Position numbers and translations under genes: made by a program. Shown here in pieces: positions 22,449-33,784 of a stretch of 64,000 nucleotides of DNA. Within the stretch, counting starts at the first letter, position 1. The number at the start of each line of letters is the position of its first letter. The stretch is from Prosopocoilus inquinatus. Taxonomy: Eukaryota; Arthropoda; Insecta; Coleoptera; Lucanidae. The notes beneath the pieces were generated by a model. That model made no database searches. It was not told the origin of the DNA and saw only the letters and a list, made by a program, of their open reading frames with translations. Where the stretch lies: positions 59,134,101 to 59,198,100 of the forward strand of contig CM069872.1 of assembly GCA_036172665.1 (NCBI GenBank), read 5' to 3'.

Positions 22449-24309
22449 CCACTGGACGAGTCTAAAGTTGCCACTTATATCTAACATTACCCGCGGAGAG
22501 AACGACAATAGTTTTGTTAACAGAACGAACAAGTATTTTCTTTTCGGAAAATATCGGCGCTCATGCAGAGAGAAATACAAATTTAAACATCAGCTCAAGA
22601 CCATTCATTCTGAAACGAACGTAAACCGTCAGGCAAAATATAACAGCGCCACGTAAGCCAGCCTAAGGCAATGCCAAGCTGCATACGTACACACCGTACG
22701 CTGCACTGTACGCTTCATTGAATAGGAAATAATTAATTCGCTTGCTACAGTGTACGGTGAACCTTGTGATGTATTTAATTCAATCCGGAAATAAGTGAGC
22801 CGGCGATCAAAGTAGAAAAAGCTCGCGCAAAAATAACTACCTCAACTTTATAATTTATTTGTATGGGCCATTGTATTTTTAAGCGAAATTTTAAAACTGC
22901 CAGAAAAAGCTTAGCCTTAAATATTTACATGAATCGTCGTTGGTTTCGATAGAAAATAGAAACAGAAGAGAAACTCACTCAAAGTCGCAGTAATACGACG
23001 ACATCGACGTTTACTTTGCTTGCAGTTGCAGGTCAAAGTGCTTTTCATTCTTCGGAACGTAGGCAGGCAAGTTTTATAAGAGGGGGTTCCATGCTGACAA
23101 TTGAAATAATCTCAAGTTGACTTTTGCACCCGAACTTTTAAAAACTTTGTCAAATCCTGCAGGGATGGTTTAAAAAGGGAAATTTATGACATGTTTGGTT
23201 GGAAGCATTCAATGACAATATACCGTACAACAGGAAACAACATCTGTTATTTTTATTCTTTGTCAGGCGTAAAAAATGTTTCTGCAATTAGGGTTATTCT
23301 TATTCATTTTTATTTCTCTCCTTCTCTTGAGATAATTCGTATGTAAACTAAAGCTCAGGTTTCGCGCAAAGTGAGTTAACTCGACTCGGAACTTTAAGTT
23401 AATTAAAACGTGCAACGCGCCGAGCGTACCGAAGAACTGACGAGTCGTCGTCATTCACGAAACGTGGCGGTCCGTAGGTAATGTTTTTTCGACGACTTCT
23501 ACGTGGAGTGGATTGCTTAAAAGAATCGCAAAATTTTCTTTTCTAATGAATCGCTTTTTTAAATTTGCTGGCATAAAGAAATTGTAATTTCGTAAACAAT
23601 ATTTCGAGGATTAAACCATAACTTAAAAAAAAAAACAACCACTGTCTCTCTAACAATAAGCGAAATAGTTTGAAAGAATAACGTCCGATCTCGTTCGATG
23701 TAATTAACTAAATTGATTTTATTAGTTCTGAATTTGTAGTAATTAAATTATAGTGTGTAAATTATTAAAGTCCGGCGGTACGTGATATTTGTCGATGCCG
23801 AAAACAAACAAGCAACATTTAAATTACACAAAACATTGTAATTATTATGATTAAATATTGAAATTTATTTTAAAAAAGTCTTCCCCAAATCATTGAAATT
23901 AGAAACATCGTTTGAATCGTTCCAAATGCAAGGTTTTCAGAAAATACCTTCGTTCGTTTTGCTACGAAGTGAAAGCGATTTTTTTTTACAAGCATAACTT
24001 TTTAACATTTTATTTAATAAGCCTTTGTGCAATTTCGTAATTCCACTTTTGAAAACTTTGGTCCCTTTCCGCAAAAAAAAAATCAGAATATTATGCTTTA
24101 CACCGCCCCAAACCAAAAGAGATTGGCGCATCGGCGTGAGTACTCTCGCGTTGCTTACAATCTTCTATCGTCTAAATAAAATTAGAAAAAGACTATGGCA
24201 TGAAGCGTGCAAGACCAAAATCTTCGTGAAATGCCACTTGAGGCAAATAAAATTGAGAGTTAACAAGAAAAAAACTAGAAGCAGAGGCAATGTGTAGAGA
24301 AAGAAGTAC
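22449..24309. other. No gene recognised
   Basis: This stretch contains a diverged repeat at 23398-23470 whose partner is at 26066-26150. An imperfect inverted similarity (CCGTACGCTGCACTGTACGC against GCTACAGTGTACGG) lies around 22690-22760. Open frames are unrecognised. Confidence 0.5.
23398..23470. repeat. Dispersed diverged repeat, copy A (partner at 26.1 kb)
   Basis: TTAAGTTAATTAAAA, GTGCAACGC, CTGACGAG, GTCATTCACGAAACGTG and GGTCCG line up with 26066-26150 (TATAAGTTAATTAAAA, GTGCAGCGA, CTGACAAC, GTCATTCGCGAAACGTG, AATCCG). The spacing is conserved within a few bases. Confidence 0.55.
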
Positions 24310-24985
24310 AAGCGGTAAACGCACATGGCAAACAAATAAATAGCAAAACGGAAAATCATCATGGCGCTTACCTGCCGTACGGTTTCCCTCCACGCTTCGC
24401 ACGAAGACTTCGCGACGCGAGTCGAGATCGGAACAACGCTTCTGGTATTAAGCGAAGCGATGACCAGTCTGCTCGAAATCAACTTTAAAATCTGATGGCG
24501 AGGAAATATGGGCATAAGCAACCGGTACCGGTAAACGCACATGAAAATCAAATAAGCAACAAAATGGAAAATCAACATGTCGCTTACCTTGCCGTAAACA
24601 GCAAGCCCCGAAAAAAATAGCGTGGCACAATTCACAGAACCGAGAGACGATCCCTACACCACGGGGACTAAAATAGCTATGCGGTTTATAATCCGTTCGC
24701 AACGGCTGGTTTAATTCTTCATTCATTCCTCTTCGAAATCAACTTAAAAATCTGATGGCGAGGAAATATGGGCATAAACAACCGGTACCGGTAAACGCAC
24801 ATGAAAACCAAATAAGCAACAAAATGGAAAATAAACATGTCGCTTACCTTGCCGTAAACAGCAAACCCCGAAAAAAATAGCGTGGCACAATTCACAGAAC
24901 CGAGAGACGGTCCCTACACCACGGGGACTAAAATACCTATGCGGTTTATAATCCGTTCGCAACGGCTGGTTTAATTCTTCATCAA
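24310..24985. repeat. Tandem repeat, 260-bp unit, about 2.3 copies
   Basis: Two units start at TCGAAATCAACTT (24473 and 24733) and are nearly identical over about 250 bp. A degenerate earlier partial unit (GGTAAACGCACATG... GCTTACCTGCCGTA) starts near 24310. The minus-strand text TTTTAGTCCCCGTGGTGTAGGG inside each unit, read as separate TTTTAGTCCCC and GTGGTGTAGGG blocks, has some A-box flavour, so a SINE may lie inside the unit. The 156-, 92- and 72-codon minus-strand frames here are translations of the repeat and not a protein. Confidence 0.8.
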
Positions 24986-27329
24986 CAGAACATTCATGAA
25001 GGCATCAAGCGAGATCAGAGACGTATCCACAACTTACTCACTCACTGGTCGAAAACCAAAAGGCCGGGAATCAATCAAATACCGAGTGCGGCGCTATATT
25101 AGATCTACCGCAATGCACTCGACATGCATGTAAGAAGAATAGCCTATCCAACCAGACCGGTCAAAACAAAAATTCAACTGTAACTAACCATCAACCACCA
25201 ACTAGAGTGTTGGATCTGCTCTGTTTTGACTATGGGTTGACTCATTTCCTCCAGGTTAGTTTGTTTTTAGTCAACTTCTTCAACTCAAGTGCTGTTATTT
25301 CATAACTTCCCGGCTTCAGTGTTCACAACAAGTATCAAAATTAACAGTTATTAAAAAATAATTATAACTTAATTGGAAAAATATTACAATATTAGGCTTA
25401 CATTAGAGAGACAGAGAAAAGGGACGAAAATTCTGTACACTTTTTGAAGCTTTTGTTCGTTGCTAATTTTTCCTGTTTTCTTTTTATATAAATGTGAAAG
25501 GCTTTTAAATGTTACAGGCAACGAAGTGTAAACGCGTCCAGGACGTTTTGATTTGTATGTTTCTTTTTTTTGCTCTTTTTTGTATTAAATCGTTAAAAAA
25601 GAAAGGAAATTAAATTGTCAGATAAATAAATTCGGCGGTGAATTCACGGCGCGATATATCCTTTGTAGAAAATTCATCAGATTGAAACGTAAACGAGCGC
25701 CTTTCACCGCGGAGCGCGCGCAAAACGTTCACCGGAAAAACAATGAAAGCGGCGAGTCCGGGGCTGCGTCCGTCTACTGCGTCCATAAGTTCTGCTTACG
25801 CTTCGATGAACGCAACATAAATTAATTAATTCGCTTGCGACTGACAGCATAAAATATTTAATTTAATTTCGGAAAATTAGTGAACTCCGTCCGGGGGGAA
25901 AATGCGACGCGCCACCAAGCACGAACATAAAAAAATATATATATGTATATGAAACGATGTATTGAAAATTATGTAATGTGTTTTCGAGTCCGGAAAAATT
26001 CTTCCGGTGCGTTTAACGTCCGGCGAAAACCGAGCGAATTAAAGGGAGGAAAGGGGGGGGGGATCGTTATAAGTTAATTAAAAAGTGCAGCGACGATATC
26101 CGACGAACCAAACACTGACAACGCGTCATTCGCGAAACGTGAAAATCCGCGTGGTGCTGCTTTTTTATTCCCTTTGTGTGGCATTCCCCGGCGCGCCGCT
26201 CGTGTATTGATGTCACAAACGAACAGGCCTTTATTTTAGATGACGAGAGAGTCGAGCGCGCGGCGCTCGCTTTTTTTTATAAACAATATTTAACGACGTA
26301 AATTCAAAAGGCCTCGCATGTAAATACCCTTCGTTACAGGCGCAGCGCAAAAAGCCCAGCTGTATTAACGACGTGACATGCTGTGTGTGTGTGTGTGAAT
26401 TTTTTTTTCACAAAGCATTTTTTCAGTTAATATAAACACAAAGCGTCATATAAATCTCGCTTAACAATAACACTCGATGATGTTTTGCCGGGGATTTATC
26501 TACTCGTCCGAATGGGTAAAAGGTATAATAAAAAAGGTCGGCCGAAGGGGGGAATGTATAGGTTCATCCATTGGGTAATGCAATGATAACGTATGGAAAT
26601 CACGTCTTATGCTAACTCGAGAACGTGATGTCCTGAAGTCGAAGACGCCCGGAGCGCCTCCCTAAGGGACCTCGGTCCTTGTGCAAAATAACCCACTCCT
26701 GGTGAGGATACGCACGTTCGGCGTGGATGAGCTCTCATAAATGATCATTTGATCGAAGCCTAAATAATTGATGAGGAACTGTGACGACGTACTTAGATAT
26801 TCCGTTAAAACCTCCGACAACTCGTGATGTTTATTTTCTTTACAGCATGAATACGCCTTCGTTGCAGTACGTTAACTTATTGATCTACACGAATTCTATT
26901 GCTTACAAACTGGAAATTCACTTAGGCATTTTATATTCTAACGTTCTATACAAAAATCATCGTTGATTATGATGTAAGAATTCCGGATTCTGTACATTTA
27001 AAGCAATTACAAAGCAAAAGATAAATCGCAATTTCGAAACACAAAGCGATCAGTCTTGAACAGTGAGAGGGAGTTTTCGTTCTTTTAAAATTCAAAGAAG
27101 AAGACGAATATCAGATATGCCCGATTTCTTTACCTCCTAATAAACTTATCTGCCAGATATTATCCTTGGAAACCATTGTGTCGATAATAGTTTCCGAGGA
27201 TACTACCTGGCTGATAAATTTATCCGTAGGTGAAGAAATCGAGCCTTACTCAGATTGTTGTACTTGTATATCAAAAAGTTTCGAATTTGTAAAGCACGAG
27301 CATGTTTGGTTACATTATTGGTTTGGTAG
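24986..27329. other. No gene recognised
   Basis: Contains the second copy of the 23.4-kb repeat (26066-26150), a short GT run near 26381-26397, and a hairpin-forming AAGGGAC/GTCCTT block near 26664-26680. Unrecognised short frames only. Confidence 0.5.
26066..26150. repeat. Dispersed diverged repeat, copy B (partner at 23.4 kb)
   Basis: Same orientation as 23398-23470, about 2.67 kb away. The best-kept block is GTCATTCGCGAAACGTG. It follows a G-run at 26052-26060 that is absent from copy A. Confidence 0.55.
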
Positions 27330-27700
27330 GGGGTGCGGGGGTGTTTCGCGCCTAGGCAGGCAAAAAAACGGAAAAAAATTGCGATAGTTGCCCGGGGGTT
27401 ACCGTGAAGGGTAAACGTATGCATAAAGGCATTAATAAGTCGGGCCGCGAGAGCGGTTAAATTTGCTGTGGATATTTGAGGAGGGCTGTCCGTGACATAT
27501 TAGCCTGGAGAAGGCGATGGTTTAGATTTGGTATTATGATACAGGGGTCTGTTTATCCCAGGCAGGCAAAGAAACGGAAAAGATTACGACAGTCGTCCCA
27601 GGGTTACCGTGAAGGATAAACGTATGCATAAAGGCATTAATGAGTGGGGCCACGAGAGTGGTTAAATGTGCAGTGGAGGAAGCGATGGTTTATTCGGCCT
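27330..27700. repeat. Diverged tandem duplication, about 207-bp unit
   Basis: GGCAGGCAAAaAAACGGAAAA (27355) recurs at 27562. It is followed in both by GGTTACCGTGAAGG, TAAACGTATGCATAAAGG, CATTAATrAGT and GAGAGyGGTTAAAT. The second unit is cut short at about 27700. Not coding: the frames are interrupted. Confidence 0.75.
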
Positions 27701-28599
27701 TTGATCCAGAGGGTATCTACGGAATATGACCTTAATGGTACGTTCTGTGCAGAAGTAGTAGGGTGTATCGCCCACACCCTCATTATTGGCAATGCGGTAA
27801 TGAATAAGAATAATAAGAATCATGCAATTATGGGGAGTTATTTTGATACGCTGGCTTAATGCTCTTGCTATCTTTCAAATCAAAATTAAATTGAAAGACA
27901 CTGCTCAGAAGGCAAGGTATGCTAATATCCATCCGGGGGGAAGAGAGGAGAGGTTATGTAAACAGGAAGATAAGAAGTGAACGTGCGAAGATGGCCTGTC
28001 CAACGTCCAATATCATTATGAGGGAGCTACAGCTCCTAAATTCGCCGCTAGAGTAGGTGGGGCGAGGCCGGATAAACGACCCCGGTAAGTAAAATGTTCC
28101 ACATTGTTGAATATTTGCTTATAAAGGGTTACTTATAATTTGCATGGCCCTTATCGAGTTTGAAATCTTCGATGACGTCGACAATCAGAGAGAGAGAGAG
28201 AGATCTTAAAATAAACAATCCGGGGGTGCAAAAAGTCAGTTCTTGACTTGAATCGCTATCTGAAAAACCTCGTCGCTAATTTTCTGCAGTTCACTCATTT
28301 CTCCTAGTTTATGTTCCACGAATTGAATTTAACGTGACCGAAACATTTCCAAATTAAAATTTAGTCTCATGAATCATGCGAAAACCTTTTCAAGACCTGC
28401 GTAGGTGAGTTTGGTATTGTAAAATTGTTGTACAGAAAAAAGTAGAAACCAGCAAAGGCTTTAGAAAATGTGCAGAATTTTCTTCCCTCTCCTCTCTCTC
28501 TCTCTCTGTCTCTCTGGCATAAGTCCATTAATGTTATCTTATGTCAATTAAATTTTAATTATTCGTTTTTTTTTTCCAATAATCATTGAAGTTTTAAAA
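27701..28599. other. No gene recognised
   Basis: Holds short GA (28188-28202) and TC (28486-28516) runs. Nothing else supported. Confidence 0.5.
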
Positions 28600-29390
28600 T
28601 AAAGTTCAGTGCATCTTAAAAGTTTCCTAACCTTGCAGACGCTTTTTGGTTACAGTAAAAAAAATATGTATCAACGCCGTCTTTTGTACAATTCAGAAAG
28701 AACATGAGAGGGAAATGTTTATTTTCTTTGTTCTAACTTTCGAATGAAGAAATATATGTATTTTTCGTCGCAAAAAAAGGCTGCGGTGCAAATAAGTCTT
28801 TAAACAAAGTAAAACCAGTTGTAAGAATAATCACGATATAATAAAATGACAGCTGCTTCTATCGCGACGCGGAAGAAGCAATAATATTTCGATTTCTTAA
28901 TGTATTTGCTGAGGATTTATGTTTATGAAATCCGTTTTCTTTTTCTCTCAATAATATTTTTCATACTTGGCTGAGGTACTGGGTGAAAGTACCAACGCCA
29001 TCTATTGTACAGTTTGAAATGTATGAAATTTATTATTTCGATACTCCGTTTCTTTTTAAAAAAATTTAACTTAAAAGTTTTAAAATTATTCGCCATTTAT
29101 GTATAACGTGCGTTAAAAGTTTCAAATTTTGCAAATGTTCTTAGGTTGTAGTAACAAAAAAAAAATTATGAGCGCCATCTATTGGGCAGTTTGCAAGGAA
29201 CTTGGGCGCGTACTGTTCGTTTTTTCAGTTATTAAAGGATAGTTACAATTTTTTTTTTTTAATTAAAGAATGAATCACAAGAAATAACACGCAAGGCATT
29301 TGCGGTACTAATCGGACTTTGAGAACGTCAAACGTCCAGTTGCGCTAATTAACTAGTAACGAACGAATTCGCGGCGCCATCTGTTGAAAA
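28600..29390. repeat. Second GCGCCATCT repeat array
   Basis: Units end in CAACGCCGTCTTTTGTAC (28669), CAACGCCATCTATTGTAC (28994), GAGCGCCATCTATTGGGC (29171) and GGCGCCATCTGTTG (29373). Upstream of the first and third, TTAAAAGTTTC, TTGCA and a GGTTrCAGTAA or GGTTGTAGTAA block recur in register. Reverse-complemented, 29166-29186 reads GCCCAATAGATGGCGCTC, a close fit to the CTCF consensus including most of its left half. The family is the same as, or convergent with, the 15-kb array. Confidence 0.65.
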
Positions 29391-30551
29391 GCAAAGAAAG
29401 TACATCGCCGGATTAATATATTTTCTCGTAATTTCTCTTACTTTTTTTTGGATTTCGAACCGACTAAGCTAAAACGACTAACTGCAATTCACATCCGCCA
29501 ACAATCGAAGATTATGACTAAACACTAAGAAGTATATAACCACACTTTCCAAACAAAACAAAAGAACAAGCAAAGATTAAATGAAATAATACTCTCACAT
29601 TTACCAGAATCAAACACAAACTTAAATTTAGTCGTTACAGTAAAACATAATAATGTACTGAAATTATTTCGCCCCTATTTACATTTAGGTAGTTTCTCAT
29701 GCTAAATTAAAACCGAGGTGACAGGTACTTCATATGCATCAGGGGTCTCCCCTCGGATAAAGCCACTGCTGCAGTCACCAAAAACAAAAAAAAAGAAGAA
29801 GCACCAACAAAATTTACAATACAATGCAGGCGGTAGTAGTCCGAAGGCAATAAAACTCGGCACGTAACAATCATAAATAGTTGGGGAATCTTGTTAAGCT
29901 ACTGCAAAATAGTGTGCCCGACGATCCATCTTCCGGAATGACAGCCAAGCAAAACGCAGAAAGTACATTTACACAGCCGGGGAGGATTGCGCGAAATTTC
30001 TCTCTCTTCTCTCGTATCAGTTCGCAAGTAACGAGATTAGGGAAGGTATTCCGTTGTTGCCTTCGGAACAGAAATATTCCACGACTGACAGCTTCGAAGA
30101 GAGAAACGTATAAAGTATTTAAAGTTATAGTAACCGAGCCCCTTAGAAAAAAATAAAATAAAACGAATTAGTTCAGTTACTAAACTGCTTCTTCTTTCAT
30201 TCTGAAAGCAAATTCAAAATCTAAAAAAAAAAAAAACGAATGAGGGTGATGTTATTGAAAAACGTACTCTGAACTGAGAGAAGATTAAAATAACATCCAG
30301 TAAGCTGATTTAGGTCGTTAATCTCTTGCGAGGATTATGAATGCAAGCCAACGTTGCTGTACTGTGAAAGTTTCAAATAAAAATAGATGATGATCGAAAC
30401 GTGTTGCTTAAGTTTTAAACGGGCGAGGCAAAACACATTTTACCAATTCTGTTCATTGCGTATGGGGCGTGGCAACTCACGAAAATAAGAAACTTTTCAC
30501 TTTTTTGTATGTTTTACATTCAGAAGCAAGTTAGCAAGCGGGAAGTCATTT
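29391..30551. other. No gene recognised
   Basis: A 91-codon frame (29881-30156) is unrecognised. A-runs at 29780 and 30225. Confidence 0.5.
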
Positions 30552-31880
30552 TGCCGCCGCCGATGCTAGAATCCACTCTCTGCAAACAAAAATGGCGAGC
30601 CAATCGGAAGACAGGACGCGATGGACGTGGTTACATCAGACCAATGAAAAGCCTTGATTTTAAACGGCGTATCGACGTCACATCATCGTAAGGCCTGATT
30701 ACAATTCAACTTTAAGCCGAACATCCTTAAGTTCCAGCTTAAATTTAAGTTGGCATTAGGGGATTAGAATAGTGCGACCGACAATGGATGCCGCCGATGC
30801 CGGAATCGACTCTCTGCAAGCCAAAAAAGGCGAGCCAATCGGAAGACAAGATGTAATGGACGTGGTTACATAAGACCAATGAAAAGCTTAGATTTCAAAC
30901 GGTGTATCGACGTCACTTCATTGTAAGGCCTGATTACAATTCAACTTTAAGCCGAACATCCTTAAGTTTCAGCTTAAATTTAAGTTGGCATTAGGGGATT
31001 AGAATAGTGCGACCGACAATGGATGCCGCCGATGCCGGAATCGACTCTCTGCAAGCCAAAAAAGGCGAGCCAATCGGAAGACAAGATGTAATGGACGTGG
31101 TTACATAAGACCAATGAAAAGCTTAGATTTCAAACGGTGTATCGACGTCACTTCATTGTAAGGCCTGATTACAATTCAACTTTAAGCCGAACATGCTTAA
31201 GTTCCAGCTTAAATTTAAGTTGGCATTAGGGGATTAGAATAGTGCGACCGACAATGGATGCCGCCGATGCCGGAATCGACTCTCTGCAAGCCAAAAAAGG
31301 CGAGCCAATCGGAAGACAAGATGTAATGGACGTGGTTACATAAGACCAATGAAAAGCTTAGATTTCAAACGGTGTATCGACGTCACTTCATTGTAAGGCC
31401 TGATTACAATTCAACTTTAAGCCGAACATGCTTAAGTTCCAGCTTAAATTTAAGTTGGCATTAGGGGATTAGAATAGTGCGACCGACAATGGATGCCGCC
31501 GATGCCGGAATCGACTCTCTGCAAGCCAAAAAAGGCGAGCCAATCGGAAGACAAGATGTAATGGACGTGGTTACATAAGACCAATGAAAAGCTTAGATTT
31601 CAAACGGTGTATCGACGTCACTTCATTGTAAGGCCTGATTACAATTCAACTTTAAGCCGAACATCCGTAAGTTTCAGCTTAAATTTAAGTTGGCATTAGG
31701 GGTTAGAATAGTGCGACCGACAATGGATGCCGCCGATGCCGGAATCGACTCTCTGCAAGCCAAAGTGGCGAGCCAATCGGAAGACAGGACGCGATGGACG
31801 TGATGACATAAGACCAATGAAGAGCTTTGATTTCAAACGGTGTATCGACGTCACTTCATTGTAAGGCCCAATTAGGGCCA
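30552..31880. repeat. 235-bp satellite array, about 5.7 units
   Basis: AAGGCCTGATTACAATTCAAC starts units at 30690, 30925, 31160, 31395 and 31630 (shown here without its last base where counted), giving an exact 235-bp period. A final 233-bp step leads to 31863, where the sequence breaks down. Inner units are almost identical. The first partial unit and the last unit share older variants (AGGACGCGATGG in place of AAGATGTAATGG). Each unit contains two CCAAT strings and a MITE-like foldback (GGCCTGATT...CAACTTTAAG with ...TTTAAGTTGGCATTA). Confidence 0.92.
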
Positions 31881-33784
31881 ACCGCCCTTAAGTTAGAATA
31901 GAATATTGCCTTAGGTTCAGTTATTTTTAATCAAATTGTTGGTCATCATTCTTTCGCTTGGTTTCGTTGTAGCTGTAGTTGAGCTACCTACCTTCTTATA
32001 AATCAAATTTACATCTTCACGAGACGGACAGAAGGGGACTTTGCGCCGATGTCTGAGGCATTTGATTTAAGATTTTCCAACTTTAATGCCAACTCGCCGG
32101 CGACAATAATGGCAGCATTGTGTTTCGCGAGCACAATTAGAACGCAAATCGAATTACCGATTCGTTTTAAAAGGAATGCGCCTTTTACGGAAAATCTCCA
32201 TTGGAAAAAAAAATTTGAAGCGAAGGGATTGTGTAAAATCCCGTCTATGAAAGGCTAGCGGATGAGAAAGGCGCGCGCCCCTATTGTCAGTTGCTTAGCT
32301 TCGGAAATTAAATGAGGAATTTAAATACGGCGGCAACCGCGAGGATATTTCAGGTGATTCCCCGGGTTGCATGAAACAGGAGGAAATTGAAATTCTAAAG
32401 TCGAATGCTCACATAAGGAAAATCAAAGTCTTTCATAAAATTAACCTGAGTGAATAGTAAGAATAAGGTTATACTCTCGGCGCACACGTCACGATGAAAT
32501 TATTTGGCGGCAAAAAATTTAATTTCGAAATTACGTGCGTTACAAAATTATGCGGCATCAGAATCCGTTAAGCGCTACGTAACGGGCGCGTTCCGCATCG
32601 CGTAAAAAGTGCAGACCCGTCAAACGTAAGCGTGTCATGTTCACATGTGGGGCGATCAGAGCGTTTTTGCAGAGAACGAATTTAGCAAGGGTTAATTAAC
32701 GCTGCCACCTGAGAACTTTGAGCTTTGGATCGGACCCCTGGCCACCAGGGCATAAACCATTTGTGTCGTAGAATTTAAAAAGGCACAAATAGGGAAGGAA
32801 ATCGGTCGTGTAAGAAGCAGCAGCAGCAGCAGTCAGTAAATTAAAGTTCGTTTTATTCGTGCGCGAAAGACACTATAATTTAAAGCGACATTAAACTAAC
32901 GTCTTTGATTTTTTTTTTTATTGTAAATTATTCTGGTACCCTGAGGATTTGTTTGATTTAAGTTGTGTTAAAACACGTGAATTACAACCCTTGTCCGGTC
33001 TTGCTTAATGTAGCGCGTCCCTTAAATCTCCCGGTGGTTAGTATTTATATTAGCTGGCCGTTAAGTTCGTAATCCGCCGGTAAATCCCACGTCTGAAGCA
33101 CGCGTACGTTAACCGAAACTAACGAATCGTTTCGGCGACAAAATAATAAGTCGCCATCAGTTAGTTTTCTTCCCCGAAACCGAACGCAATTAGTCGCCCC
33201 AACAATAGATCTCAGCGCGGAAAGCGGCCGGGGCGAGGGGGCGGGGGTAATTATATTTAATTTGAATTTCTGGGCTTCCGAACAATTAGCGGCCGCCGCA
33301 TTTGGATTAATGGTCCGAAATTTTACGCGGGTTAACGACGCATTCATTCCGTTCGTTCGGGCGCGCGCGAGCACGTAAACAAACGTGATTAAATGATATA
33401 TTCAAAATTGAACGGCTAACGAAATAAAGCATCATCAGTCATAAGCCGGAGAGAAGTTTAGAGGCAGACAAGTGACGGTAATTACTTCTGAGCTCCGCCA
33501 GTAATTGACACACTTCATTATATACGTCGGTATATTAGGATAAATGCTTGAATTCAGTTTAGTCGAGTTGCTGGGGGCGGGGGGAGGAACTAATCGGAAT
33601 GTTAATTGATTTTTAGAAGCTTTTTTTTTTATTGAACGTCCGTCAATATGAAAAGAAAGAGAAATTCCGGCTCGGCCTGGCGGTTTGGGAGTTTTTGCGC
33701 AACAACTCGACAAACCCTTCACACTCAGTGTTACGGGCCCAAAATTGTTGTCTTGGACACATTCCGCCTTTTTAAAACTGGAGG
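31881..33784. other. No gene recognised
   Basis: Contains copy A of a 220-bp diverged duplicate (32524-32740) and a (CAG)n run near 32817-32832. The 109-codon minus-strand frame (33045-33374) is unrecognised. Confidence 0.5.
32524..32740. repeat. Diverged 220-bp duplicate, copy A (partner at 38.8 kb)
   Basis: TTCGAAATTA, CGGCATCAG, AAAAAGTGC, GTAAGCGTGTCA, AATTTAGCAAGGGTTAATT and CTTTGAGCTTTGGATCGGA occur in the same order and nearly the same spacing at 38806-39030. There are many substitutions between them. The 3' half is best conserved. It may be an interspersed repeat or a duplicated regulatory segment. Confidence 0.7.

Noticed and set aside
24165..24635. 156-codon minus-strand frame rich in hydrophobic residues
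   Set aside because: It lies inside the 260-bp tandem repeat and repeats with it.
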